This document shows, piece by piece, positions 1 through 9,071 of a stretch of 64,000 nucleotides of DNA (within the stretch, counting starts at the first letter, position 1; each line of letters starts with the position of its first letter). The translations under genes and the position numbers were made by a program. The notes beneath the pieces were generated by a model that was not told the DNA's origin, did not search any database, and was given only the letters and a program-made list of their open reading frames with translations. Origin of the DNA: Novibacillus thermophilus (lineage in GTDB: Bacteria > Bacillota > Bacilli > Thermoactinomycetales > Novibacillaceae). The stretch spans positions 2,418,001 through 2,482,000 of the forward strand of contig NZ_CP019699.1 in assembly GCF_002005165.1 (NCBI RefSeq), given 5' to 3'.

Positions 1-35
1 GGGCAGTGGTAATGGAGTGACGTCATGCGTTTTCA

Positions 36-76
36 AGTCCCCTTGTGGCAAGAGGGTTGTGTGCCGCGAGGGGACT
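36..76. repeat. Extragenic hairpin, copy 1 of 3 related
   Basis: Arms at 36-48 (AGTCCCCTTGTGG) and 64-76 (CCGCGAGGGGACT) pair over 13 positions with two non-Watson-Crick pairs. There is no T run, so it does not look like a terminator. Related hairpins with a CCC(T)TGTGG core lie at 2787-2822 and 4725-4757, so the three bracket the GH84 and phosphodiester glycosidase genes. Nothing else is recognised in the first 141 bases. Confidence 0.45.
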
Positions 77-141
77 GCATTGCGTACGCCTCCTGACGCT
101 AAGTGGCTTTTCGTCATATTTTCGGCAAAGAAGGTGGTTGC

Positions 142-2742
142 ATGCTACAAAAAAAGGGTCGTTTCCAGACATGTTGCGTGCTGTGCTTAACTGTCCTTTT
201 GTTGTTACCGGCAGGTCTGAACGGTGAAAAAGTGGCGAACGCCCAAGGAGCCGAAGCTATTGTCATCAACCCGACGCCGCAGAGCCTCACCGTCAGGGGA
301 GAAGGCTTTCCCCTTCCCCCTGTCGTCGGCCTGGTAGTAGGTGACGGGACCGACGACGCCGCCGTTCGCGAAGTGGAAGATGCGTTAAAAGCGGCGGACG
401 TCAAACGGATCGAACGGCGGAACGCCGGTGAAGACGCCCCTGACACTCCGGTGACCATTTGGGTCGGGGGCCCGTCTGAAAATGCGGCCTCAGCCGACGT
501 CCTGGAAAGCTTGAACGCCGAAGGGCCAGGTGAACTGGGAGATGAAGGCTATGTTCTCGTCTCAGATGTCGACCCGAAGGGAGACAGACAGATTGTCCTC
601 GCCGGCAGCGATCCGGCGGGCACCTTTTACGCCACCCAAACCTTCCGTCAATTGATAGCGGAGCGCCCGGGGCGTGACCGAGTTCCGGCAGTTGAAATTC
701 GCGACTGGCCGGACATGCCCGTACGGGGAGCCATTGAAGGCTTTTACGGGCCGCCGTGGTCGCACGAAGACCGGTTGAGCCAGCTGGAATTTTACGGAGA
801 GCACAAGATGAACGCCTACATTTACGCCCCGAAAGACGACCCGTACCATCGGGAGAAGTGGCGCGAACCGTATCCGGCAGACGCGTTGGCGGAAATACAG
901 GAGTTGGTGGACAAAGCGAGGAACGAACACGTCACGTTCACATTTGCCATCTCGCCGGGGAACACCATCTGTTTCTCAGACGATGAAGACTTTCGCCTGT
1001 TAGTAGAAAAAGCGCAAGCGGTGTGGGATCTAGGGGTACGCTCCTTCGCTATCTTCCTCGACGACATCAACCCGAACTTGCGCTGCGAGCAGGACATCGA
1101 GAAGTTCGGCGAAGACCGGAATCCGCCGGCTTCAGCCCAGGCTTACCTGCTCAATCGGTTTAACCGCGAATTTATTGCGACACACGAAGGGGCAGAGCGG
1201 CTGATCACCGTGCCGACGGAGTACTCGCAACCTGGAACATCTCCGTACCGCGAAGAATTTGCAGACCGGGTGGACCCGGACGTGATCGTCCAGTGGACGG
1301 GGATCGGGGTCGTGGCGCCTACGATCACGACTGAAGACGCGGACACGATTCACGACATCTTCCAGCACGACTTGCTCATTTGGGACAACTACCCAGTGAA
1401 CGATTACGACCGCAACAGGCTGTTCCTTCACCCGATCGTCGGACGGGACGCCCATTTAACAGAACACGGCGTCATCGGTCTGACCGCCAACCCGATGAAC
1501 GAGGCGGAAGCGTCCAAAATCCCGCTGTACACGATTGCGGACTACGTGTGGAATTCGGCCGCGTACGATCCGGACACGTCGTGGGACAGAAGTATTGAGT
1601 ACTTTGGCGGGGAGGCAGCAGACGCGTTAAGGACATTTGCGGAGCAATCCTACTCTTCCCAGTTGAATGAGACGGAATCCCCTACACTGTCCCGCTTGAT
1701 TCACGCGTTCTGGGAAGGTTACGAAGCGGAAGATTTTGACGCACAGGCGCAGGAGTTGCTGGAAGCATTTGAACGCGTTCGGAATGCGCCGGCAGAACTA
1801 AGAAGCGAGTTGAAAAACGAAAAGTTTCTGGAGGAAGTCTCTCCCTATCTCGACAAAACGGAACTTTACGGTCAAGCCGGAATGGCGGCGGTTAAAATGT
1901 TGAAGTTCCAGCAAGAAGAGAGAGACGAGGCAGCATGGGAACAGAGAATGACTGTACAACAATTGTCCGCGGAAGCAGGTAACATTCCGCAAAAGGTCGC
2001 AGAAAATGTAATAGAACCGTTCTTACAGCAAGCGCTTGAGAAACACGACGAATGGATCGGAATCACGCTGCCTTGGACTGTCAACTTAGCGGCTCACAAA
2101 CCGGTCAAAGCCTCTTCCGTCGAGGTCGATGACTTCCCGCCGGAATTAGCCGTTGACGCGGATGATTCAACGCGCTGGTCTTCAGGCCTTACCGACGACG
2201 AATGGATTTACGTCGACCTTTTGCAACAGTACCCAATCAACAAAGTGGTGTTGAAATGGGAGACGGCGTATGCCACCGGGTATAAGATCCAGGTTTCAAA
2301 CGATGCAGAACATTGGAAAGATGTGTATGTGACAGACGACGGCAAAGGTGGAGAGGAAGTCGTCTATTTCTCGACAGAAAACGCGAGATATGTACGCATG
2401 CTGGGAACGAAGCGGGCCACGAATTGGGGCTTTTCACTGTATGAATTTGAAGTGTATCCACCAGTCCGCGCTGCTGATGTGAAGAGGCTTCTCGTTGAGC
2501 GTTTCGAAGCAGAAGGCGATTTGCAGGAGGAAGCTGCCCGTACCTTAAAGGTTCATTTGTCTACGGTGGAGCACTTCGAAAAGCAGGGGGCAGCCGAGAA
2601 AGTGATAAAACACGCAACAGGGTTGAAATCTCTGTTGGACTATGAGCGAGAACGTGAGCGAATATCTGCAAAGGCCCATTACTTTCTTAAAATCTCAGCA
2701 GATGCACTGATTCAGAAGTGGCAGCAGCCTTTAAACCGTTGA
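142..2742 (+). CDS. Secreted GH84 beta-N-acetylglucosaminidase with CBM32-like domain
   Basis: An 866-residue protein that probably removes terminal beta-linked GlcNAc outside the cell. The ATG at 142 follows AAAGAAGGTGG; the in-frame GTG at 103 has no such site. A signal peptide ends near ANA-QG (about residue 35). A GH20b-like N-terminal domain precedes a GH84 barrel with the family's catalytic Asp pair, Asp307-Asp308, in FAIFLDDINPN. A discoidin/CBM32-like module follows (about residues 650-770), then a charged helical tail. The domain order resembles clostridial NagJ enzymes. Neighbouring wall-salvage genes suggest peptidoglycan- or glycan-derived GlcNAc as substrate; this is inferred. 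Confidence in the family is high. Confidence 0.9.
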   Translation: MLQKKGRFQTCCVLCLTVLLLLPAGLNGEKVANAQGAEAIVINPTPQSLTVRGEGFPLPPVVGLVVGDGTDDAAVREVEDALKAADVKRIERRNAGEDAPDTPVTIWVGGPSENAASADVLESLNAEGPGELGDEGYVLVSDVDPKGDRQIVLAGSDPAGTFYATQTFRQLIAERPGRDRVPAVEIRDWPDMPVRGAIEGFYGPPWSHEDRLSQLEFYGEHKMNAYIYAPKDDPYHREKWREPYPADALAEIQELVDKARNEHVTFTFAISPGNTICFSDDEDFRLLVEKAQAVWDLGVRSFAIFLDDINPNLRCEQDIEKFGEDRNPPASAQAYLLNRFNREFIATHEGAERLITVPTEYSQPGTSPYREEFADRVDPDVIVQWTGIGVVAPTITTEDADTIHDIFQHDLLIWDNYPVNDYDRNRLFLHPIVGRDAHLTEHGVIGLTANPMNEAEASKIPLYTIADYVWNSAAYDPDTSWDRSIEYFGGEAADALRTFAEQSYSSQLNETESPTLSRLIHAFWEGYEAEDFDAQAQELLEAFERVRNAPAELRSELKNEKFLEEVSPYLDKTELYGQAGMAAVKMLKFQQEERDEAAWEQRMTVQQLSAEAGNIPQKVAENVIEPFLQQALEKHDEWIGITLPWTVNLAAHKPVKASSVEVDDFPPELAVDADDSTRWSSGLTDDEWIYVDLLQQYPINKVVLKWETAYATGYKIQVSNDAEHWKDVYVTDDGKGGEEVVYFSTENARYVRMLGTKRATNWGFSLYEFEVYPPVRAADVKRLLVERFEAEGDLQEEAARTLKVHLSTVEHFEKQGAAEKVIKHATGLKSLLDYERERERISAKAHYFLKISADALIQKWQQPLNR

Positions 2743-2786
2743 GCCCTAGCAGCAGCCATTTGCATGTCTGAAGACGTAATCTGTCC

Positions 2787-2822
2787 ATCCCTTGTGGCAG
2801 GCCATGTCCTGTCACGAGGGAT
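2787..2822. repeat. Extragenic hairpin, copy 2 of 3 related
   Basis: Arms at 2787-2801 (ATCCCTTGTGGCAGG) and 2808-2822 (CCTGTCACGAGGGAT) match at 13 of 15 positions around a 6-base loop. It lies between the GH84 gene and the phosphodiester glycosidase. No T run follows. It shares the CCCTTGTGGCA core with the hairpin at 36-76. Confidence 0.5.
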
Positions 2823-2874
2823 CGGATGAAGTTGAATGAGAGGGATGGTGCGGTCATTGAAGGAGAGGAGAAGC

Positions 2875-4474
2875 GTGTTTAAAAAAAGCACTGTGTTGGG
2901 CTTGGCAGTGATGCTTGCACTCAGTTACTTCGGCTTGACGAGTGTTGCCGAGGGAAGTCCCGAATCTCAGCCCCGACTGACAGCGAAGCCGCACGTGACA
3001 GAAACGACGACACTTCCAAACCTCTCGTTAGGGAAGAGACATTTACCTGAGATAAGGAAATCTACCCATGTGACAACTGGCGTCACGCACACTGAGATTG
3101 TGAGGGGTACGAATCGCACAAAGCGTTTTACACCGTGGAAATGGGATTTTTTGATACAGGAAGGGAAGCCCGTAAGTTGAGGAAAGCATTGAGAAAGAGT
3201 GGATATAAAGCGAAAGTGCTTCCTGTTCGGGATCGAGGATTTAAAGATACCGATGTTCGTGAGAAGTTCATAGGCTATGCCGTCCAAGTGGGGAATACCC
3301 CAGTGAGAGAGCAGCAAATGCCATGGCCGAGAAAATCCGCAACAGCGGATTTGTCGTTTCGAGGGTCGTGTATTCGGAGTACGACGGGACGCGGAAGAGC
3401 ACGGGGCCGTGGCGAGTGCACGTGTTAGAAATAGACCCAGATCAGTTTAGCGGCCGTTTACAGCTCGGCATTGCCCGCGATCAAATAGAGGGCAACGAAC
3501 CCCTTTCGACAATGGCGGTCCGACATCGGGCTTTAGCGGCTGTGAACGGCGGTTATTTTGTGATGAGCAGCCGAGACGGTACGCCTGGCGACCTTGCCGG
3601 CATCTCGGTTCTCGATGGAAAGTTAATTAGCGAATCAGTCGGTGAAAGGACGAGCCTCATTCTGGAAGGAAACCGGGCGTCCATCGCCGAGGTGGGAACG
3701 ATGTTAACGTTGGAAGGTGAAAACGGCAATTCGCGTGTCGTCGATGGGATTAACCGCAGCCCAGGGCTCATTCGAAGTTGTGGCGGCGTCGATGACGTTC
3801 CTTCCGAACTGCCGATGCACGATATGACGTGTACAGACGACGATGAGATCATTCAGTTCAATGCTGCTTACGGGGACAAGACTCCACCTGGGGACGGGTA
3901 TGAGATTGTTTTAGATGGGGAAGGAGTTGTGACGCGTACGAATGAAGGGCGGGGAAGCGATATTCCCGAATTCGGCACCGTTCTGTCCGCAACGGGAGAT
4001 GCGGCCGACTGGTTAAGGCAGAATACGGCAGTCGGCGAACGCGTCATTCTCACCCACGATCTGTATGTAGACGGTGAGCTAACGCCGATTTCTCCAGGAC
4101 TGAATATCGTAAATGGCGGGCCAAGACTGCTGGAAAACGGACAAAAGACGATCCTCGCCGAAACGGAAGGGTTTTCCTGGAGTCCTGAATTTTATTACAA
4201 CTTTGGCCTTTATCGCCATCCGAGAACCCTTGCAGGAATAAAAGAAAATGGAAACATTCTCTTTGTCACCGTTGATGGACGGAACCCCGGTTCAAGCATT
4301 GGTGTCAGCTTCCATGAAAGTGCAGCGCTTCTACAAGACCTTGGAGCAGTCGAGGCGATGAACCTCGATGGCGGGGGCTCTACCACAATGGTTGTCGGGG
4401 ATGAGGTGGTGAACACCCCATCAGGGTCAACGGAGCGAGCGATTGCTGACGGCATTTTCATACTCGACCGCTGA
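2875..4474 (+). pseudogene. Secreted SPOR-phosphodiester glycosidase (NAGPA family), two frameshifts
   Basis: The C-terminal part (from about 3420) is a DUF2233/NAGPA phosphodiester glycosidase domain, a family that removes sugars from phosphodiester linkages. It has the AAVNGGYF and MNLDGGGSTTM motifs. The likely start is GTG 2875 after AAGGAGAGGAG, giving a signal peptide (MFKKSTVLGLAVMLAL). The middle part has two SPOR-like repeats (GFFDTGREARKL and GYAVQVGNTP), and SPOR domains bind denuded peptidoglycan glycans. The frame breaks in the T4 run at 3126-3129 and the C4 run at 3298-3301. One added T and one added C restore a continuous protein (KRFYTVEMGFFD and VGNTPSERAANAMAEK). It is either a sequencing artefact or a recent pseudogene. 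Confidence 0.8.
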
Positions 4475-4724
4475 GTGGTTTTGTACTGACGTGAAGGCGC
4501 TGCTCATTTGAGTCAAAGGAGACATTGCCGCTGATGATGCAGCCCCCGCCTCGGCACTCTATCTAGCGACTCTGAGTCTGGAACTGTCGGTCTTAACACA
4601 CGCGGAAAGTTTTCAAAATTGGCGAGACCGAGAAAGTGAAGGGTTCGATAACCGAAAAGGAGGATCATAACGCGTATTTTATCCTAGGGCGGCATTGAAG
4701 AATAGAGTGTGTCGTACACGGTTG

Positions 4725-4757
4725 TTCCCTGTGGTAAAATGTGTTCGCCACAGGGAA
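4725..4757. repeat. Perfect inverted repeat, copy 3 of 3 related
   Basis: TTCCCTGTGG (4725-4734) and CCACAGGGAA (4748-4757) form a perfect 10-bp stem with a 13-base loop. It sits in the 416-base gap 4475-4890 between the glycosidase and the GntR gene. The rest of that gap shows no convincing gene. No clean T run follows the stem, so a terminator role is weak. Confidence 0.5.
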
Positions 4758-4838
4758 TAACAGTTTTAGATTTTAAAAAAAATATCTGATCTTGCAGGTA
4801 TTTTGCGATCTTTGTCGAATAACATACATATATATACA

Positions 4839-4852
4839 GATGTCTATACAAA
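4839..4852. promoter_or_regulatory. Candidate operator of the GntR/HutC regulator (dre-like)
   Basis: The near-palindrome TGTCTATACA (4841-4850) lies 40 bases upstream of the regulator gene. It keeps the GTCTA core of the DasR/NagR dre operator TGGTCTAGACCA. Related sequences occur at 11627-11654 and 15947-15958. Autoregulation is inferred. Confidence 0.45.
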
Positions 4853-4890
4853 TTAACCACTTCTCGAAATCTATGAAAGTTGGAGATGAC

Positions 4891-5616
4891 ATGAAGTTTG
4901 TGCTCAACAAAAATACACCAATCCCGTTGTATTACCAGTTAAAGCAGTGGATCATCGAGCAAATCGAACGCGGTGACTTAAAACCGGGAGACGTGATTCC
5001 GTCAGAGCGCGAATTGAGTGAGGAATTCGAAATCAGCCGCATGACGGTGCGGCAAGCGCTGACAGAACTGGTCAACGAAGGGAAACTCGTGCGAGAGAGG
5101 GGAAAGGGCACATTTGTCGCCGAGCCGAAAATCAGTCAAGACCTATTTCGGCTGACGAGCTTCAGCGAAGACATGAAGAGTCGCGGAATGACACCGGGGG
5201 CGTCCGTCATCGACGTCACAGTGAACACCGCCTCCTCCGTCTTGCAAAAACACTTAAACGTCGACGCCGAGGATAAAGTGTTGATCATTAAACGTTTGCG
5301 GATGGCGGACGACAAACCGATGGCCCTCGAAACCGCCCACTTTCCGCTCTCAAAGTTTCCCGGTCTGGATGAACAAGACTTTAACAATATGTCCATCTAT
5401 CAATACATTGAGTCGCACTACAACACTGCCATCTCTTCGGCGTCCCAGTCGATTGAGGTCGGGTTGGCGAACGAGACCGAGGCGAAGTTGTTAGATATCA
5501 GTCCGAACTCTCCAATCCTCCTGATAGAACGCATGACGTACGATGGCCATCGACAGCCTATCGAGTATGTGACGTCCGTTTACCGGGGGACCGCTACAAA
5601 CTGTATGTGGAATTAA
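4891..5616 (+). CDS. GntR/HutC-family transcriptional regulator, NagR-like
   Basis: A 241-residue regulator with an N-terminal winged-helix GntR domain (PLYYQLKQWI, PSERELSEEF, SRMTVRQAL) and a C-terminal UTRA effector domain (ESHYNTAISSASQSIE, LLIERMTYD, EYVTSVYRG). The start at 4891 follows GGAG at 4882-4885; upstream in-frame codons give a non-homologous extension. HutC-type proteins of this length bind phosphosugars, often GlcN-6-P or GlcNAc-6-P in the NagR/DasR group. Its position before an ABC importer, murQ and nagZ fits control of amino-sugar uptake. The effector is not proven. Confidence 0.85.
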   Translation: MKFVLNKNTPIPLYYQLKQWIIEQIERGDLKPGDVIPSERELSEEFEISRMTVRQALTELVNEGKLVRERGKGTFVAEPKISQDLFRLTSFSEDMKSRGMTPGASVIDVTVNTASSVLQKHLNVDAEDKVLIIKRLRMADDKPMALETAHFPLSKFPGLDEQDFNNMSIYQYIESHYNTAISSASQSIEVGLANETEAKLLDISPNSPILLIERMTYDGHRQPIEYVTSVYRGTATNCMWN

Positions 5617-5733
5617 AGAGATAACCCGTGGAGGGGGTGATGCTCAAACTGAGAGGCGAAGTCAGTGAGGACGGACGATTACTTAGTTGGGTCATTTGTC
5701 TAATAAGTAAATAAGTAAAGAGGGGGAAACAGA

Positions 5734-7104
5734 GTGCTTCTAATCAAAAACAGATGGATCGTTTCAGCAGCGATCCTGGTCTTGTTGTTGGGGCTTTTGG
5801 CAGGCTGTGCTTCCGGCACCGAAGAAACGGGTACAGATGCAGAGGAAACCGAGGGAAACAGTGAATCGGATGAATCGGCGACAGAGGGAAGCGGTGAAAT
5901 CTCTGGCGAACTGGAAATCCAGTACTTTGTCGGAGGGTACGGTGATGCCTGGTGGAAAGAAGTCATCGCCGATTTCCAAGATGCCTATCCCGATGTAGAA
6001 ATTGTCGAACATGCGGGTCCCAACATTAATGAAGAAATGAGAACGCGCTGGATCTCTAACGATCCGCCAGACGTCGTTTACATTGACGGAGCTGGTTCGA
6101 GCGAGACGCAAATGGTCGAAGACGGACAGTTGATGGATCTGACGGAATGGGCGGAAGGCTTGACGCTGGAGGACGGTTCGTCGTTACTGGAGAGCTTCAT
6201 CGTTGAACCGAACCGACACGACGGAAAGTTGTACACGCTGCCGCTCGTGTTTGACACGTGGGGAATTTGGTACGATGCCGCACTGTTTGAAGATAAGGGA
6301 TATGAAGTGCCGACCGACTTCGAAAGCTGGATGCAGTCGATGGCCGAGATTAAAGATCAAGAAGGAATCGCGCCCTTTACGACGACAGGGCAGCATCCGT
6401 ATTACTTCTTGAGAGGGGTGCTCTATCCGGCCTTTGCTTCTGTCGGAGGGGACGAACTGTTGGCTGATCTCGTAACCGGAGCGGAAGGAGCGTGGACGAG
6501 CGACCCTGTTCTGGAAATTATGGAAAAAGTGGAACGTATGCAGAAAGAAGGAATGATTGACGAAGGGTTTGCCGCCATCAATCACACACAGTCGCAAATG
6601 AACTTCTTGCTCGGGAAGAACGCATTTATCCCTGTCGGATTCTGGCTGCCTAACGAAATGGCGAACGACAAACCGGAAGATTTTGTGTACGGCTTCATTC
6701 CGTCACCGATGCAAGATCCAGGTGAACCGTATCGCATCGTCCCGGATTTGCGTCCCTTGGCCATAGCGGAACAGGCGGAAAACCCGGAAGCGGCCAAGGC
6801 GTTTGTCGAGTTTGCCTTTAACCGCGACTATGCCGTGCGCTTTTCTGAGTTGACCGGTGCGATGATCAATTTGACGGAAGTGGATCTGTCTTCCAACGAC
6901 AACGTACCAGAGTACCTCAAAACGGCAAATGAGTTGATCAACGATCCAGAGAAAGTCCAGATCAACCGACTGCCGCACCCGATGAGCGCCGATTTGGAAA
7001 CGCCGATCAGTGACGCGTTAGTCGCGTTAATGACTGGGAACATCGACGCAGAGGAGTTTACGAAAAGGGCTGAGGAAGCGGCCGCCAATTACAGAAATCA
7101 ATAA
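5734..7104 (+). CDS. ABC sugar-binding lipoprotein (family 1), importer 1
   Basis: A 456-residue extracytoplasmic solute-binding protein. The GTG at 5734 follows AGAGGGGG. A hydrophobic signal ends in the lipobox LLAGC with Cys25 as lipidation site, then an acidic linker rich in Glu, Ser and Thr. The remainder is a family 1 carbohydrate-binding fold (DPPDVVYIDG, KLYTLPLVFDTWGIWYD, NPEAAKAFVEFAFN). It heads importer 1 together with the permeases at 7189 and 8095, between the GntR regulator and murQ. A GlcNAc- or MurNAc-containing saccharide is a reasonable but inferred ligand. Confidence 0.88.
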   Translation: MLLIKNRWIVSAAILVLLLGLLAGCASGTEETGTDAEETEGNSESDESATEGSGEISGELEIQYFVGGYGDAWWKEVIADFQDAYPDVEIVEHAGPNINEEMRTRWISNDPPDVVYIDGAGSSETQMVEDGQLMDLTEWAEGLTLEDGSSLLESFIVEPNRHDGKLYTLPLVFDTWGIWYDAALFEDKGYEVPTDFESWMQSMAEIKDQEGIAPFTTTGQHPYYFLRGVLYPAFASVGGDELLADLVTGAEGAWTSDPVLEIMEKVERMQKEGMIDEGFAAINHTQSQMNFLLGKNAFIPVGFWLPNEMANDKPEDFVYGFIPSPMQDPGEPYRIVPDLRPLAIAEQAENPEAAKAFVEFAFNRDYAVRFSELTGAMINLTEVDLSSNDNVPEYLKTANELINDPEKVQINRLPHPMSADLETPISDALVALMTGNIDAEEFTKRAEEAAANYRNQ

Positions 7105-7106
7105 AG

Positions 7107-7151
7107 AAAAGGGCAGGGGTATGGTGGACATCTCACCATACCCTGACCTTT
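7107..7151 (+). promoter_or_regulatory. Hairpin between binding protein and permease genes
   Basis: Long imperfect stem: AAAGGG-CAGGGG-TATGGTG pairs with CACCATA-CCCTG-ACCTTT around a short loop. Such hairpins after a binding-protein gene commonly stabilise its mRNA or partly terminate transcription, giving more binding protein than permease. An equivalent element lies in the same place in importer 2 (14013-14052). Confidence 0.55.
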
Positions 7152-7188
7152 AGAACACATTCTGGTCTGGTCAAGAAAGGGGAATGAC

Positions 7189-8082
7189 ATGGTACAACCG
7201 AAAAGCCAGCGCATTGCGTTTATTCTGTTTTGTATTCTCCCGACTCTGATATTATTCGTTTTGTTTACGGTGTATCCCATGGTGAACGGACTTTATTTGT
7301 CTTTTTTTGAGTGGTCGGGGGCTTCTGCGGACAAAGCATTCGTCGGGTTGAAAAATTACGTGAAACTGTTAAACGACCCGATCATTCCACGGACGATCTG
7401 GCACGACTACTTCCTCGTGTTGACAAAAGTGGTCGGCATCATGGTGTTAGCGACGTTTTTTGCCGTCGCTTTAACCCAATTGCGGATAAAGGAATCGCCC
7501 TTTTACCGGGTCATCTTCTTTTTTCCTAACATTATGTCAGTCGTCGTCATCGGCATTTTGTGGTCGTTCATCTACAACCCCGACCTGGGGATTGTCAACT
7601 CGGGATTGAGGGCCATCGGTTTGGAAGAGTGGGCGCGCCCGTGGTTAGGAGACGAGACGTGGGCACTGCCCAGCTTGGTGTTACCTGCCGTGTGGGCGGG
7701 CATCGGCTTGTTCATGCTGATGATGATGGGTGGCATTTTGAACGTTCCGAAGACGCTGTACGAAGTGGCCAAGATAGACGGCGCGAGCGAGTGGCAGCAG
7801 TTTTGGCGCGTGACCGTTCCTCTCATCTGGCCCCAGATCAAAAACTCCATTCTTTACATCGTCATTACGACGTTAAACGGTTCTTTCATCCTCGTCCAAG
7901 TGATGACACAAGGCGGTCCGAACAACGCCACGCAAGTGATGGGGTCGTATTTGTATCAACAAGCGTTTAAGCAGTACAACTTCGGGTACGGGGCGACGAT
8001 CGGGGTCATGATCTTGATCCTGTCCTTGGTTACGGTGCTTGTCTTACAATTTTTTCTGCGCAGAGAGCGCGTTCAGTATTGA
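7189..8082 (+). CDS. ABC sugar permease, importer 1 (MalF/UgpA type)
   Basis: A 297-residue inner-membrane permease with about six membrane segments. The first spans IAFILFCILPTLILFVLF. The cytoplasmic EAA loop reads TLYEVAKIDGASEWQQFW and is the contact site for the ATPase. The ATG at 7189 follows AAAGGGG. The next permease starts 12 bases after this gene ends. No ATPase gene lies nearby, so a shared MsmX-like ATPase encoded elsewhere is likely. Confidence 0.9.
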   Translation: MVQPKSQRIAFILFCILPTLILFVLFTVYPMVNGLYLSFFEWSGASADKAFVGLKNYVKLLNDPIIPRTIWHDYFLVLTKVVGIMVLATFFAVALTQLRIKESPFYRVIFFFPNIMSVVVIGILWSFIYNPDLGIVNSGLRAIGLEEWARPWLGDETWALPSLVLPAVWAGIGLFMLMMMGGILNVPKTLYEVAKIDGASEWQQFWRVTVPLIWPQIKNSILYIVITTLNGSFILVQVMTQGGPNNATQVMGSYLYQQAFKQYNFGYGATIGVMILILSLVTVLVLQFFLRRERVQY

Positions 8083-8094
8083 GGGGGTGGGCAT

Positions 8095-8988
8095 GTGAGA
8101 ACTCAGTTGGACAAAGTGGAGACGAACAGACAGATGAAGCCCAAACCTGCCCGGCGTCTCGGCGAAGTGGCGGCGAGGGCCGGCATTCGCATTCCGCTAA
8201 TTGTCTGGTCGATCGTCGTGCTGTATCCGCTGTTTTGGATGGTGATGGGGGCGTTTAAATCAAATGCAGAAATTTTTGCTTCTCCCTGGGCCCTCCCGGA
8301 AGTGTTTAACTATCAAAACTTTATCCAGGCGTGGACCGATTACAACATCGGAACAAGCTTTTTCAACAGTTTGATCGTCACTGTGTTCGGAGCGCTGTTA
8401 ACGTTGCTGTTGGCCGTGCCCACCTCCTATGCCCTGGAAAGAGTCCGGTTTAGAGGCAGTACGTTTCTGTACAATGTGTACCTTGCGGCGATGATGATCC
8501 CGATGGTGCTCGGCTGGATTCCGCTCTTTTTCCTGCTCATGAACTTTAACTTGCTCAACAGCTTGATCGGCTTGATCCTCGTCTACGCCGTAAGTCAAGT
8601 ACCGTTCAGCGTGTTCATTTTGACTGGCTTTATGGGAACCATTCCGTCCGAATTGGAAGAATCGGCGGCCATTGACGGGCTGTCCCCTTTCGGGACACTG
8701 TGGCGCATCGTCACCCCGCTCACGGCATCGGGAATTATTACGGTGACGATTATGAACGCCATTACGTTTTGGAACGAGTACTTTATGGCGCTCATTTTCC
8801 TCCAATCCCAAGAAAAATACACACTCGGCTTGGCCATGGACTACATCAACTCTGAGGTTCAGTACACGAACGCGTGGGGAACGCTGTTTGCAGGGCTCAC
8901 GATTTCAATTATTCCGGTCATCATCGCGTACGCTGTCTTTCAACGGCACATTAATAAAGGGATGACGGAAGGCGCCGTAAAAGGATAA
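8095..8988 (+). CDS. ABC sugar permease, importer 1 (MalG/UgpE type)
   Basis: A 297-residue permease and partner of the 7189 product. The GTG at 8095 follows GAGGGGGTGG. It has a cytoplasmic N-terminus of about 35 residues, then six membrane segments, the first around IPLIVWSIVVLYPLFWMV. The EAA loop is ELEESAAIDGLSPFGTLW, and the C-terminus HINKGMTEGAVKG is typical of MalG-type subunits. murQ begins 83 bases downstream, probably in the same transcript. Confidence 0.9.
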   Translation: MRTQLDKVETNRQMKPKPARRLGEVAARAGIRIPLIVWSIVVLYPLFWMVMGAFKSNAEIFASPWALPEVFNYQNFIQAWTDYNIGTSFFNSLIVTVFGALLTLLLAVPTSYALERVRFRGSTFLYNVYLAAMMIPMVLGWIPLFFLLMNFNLLNSLIGLILVYAVSQVPFSVFILTGFMGTIPSELEESAAIDGLSPFGTLWRIVTPLTASGIITVTIMNAITFWNEYFMALIFLQSQEKYTLGLAMDYINSEVQYTNAWGTLFAGLTISIIPVIIAYAVFQRHINKGMTEGAVKG

Positions 8989-9071
8989 AGCGAGGCACTA
9001 TACGCGTTCCGTGATGGTGCCGCCAAAGCGGCACGGGAATCAAAAATCGGTAGAGATTGGGAGAGATGGTG

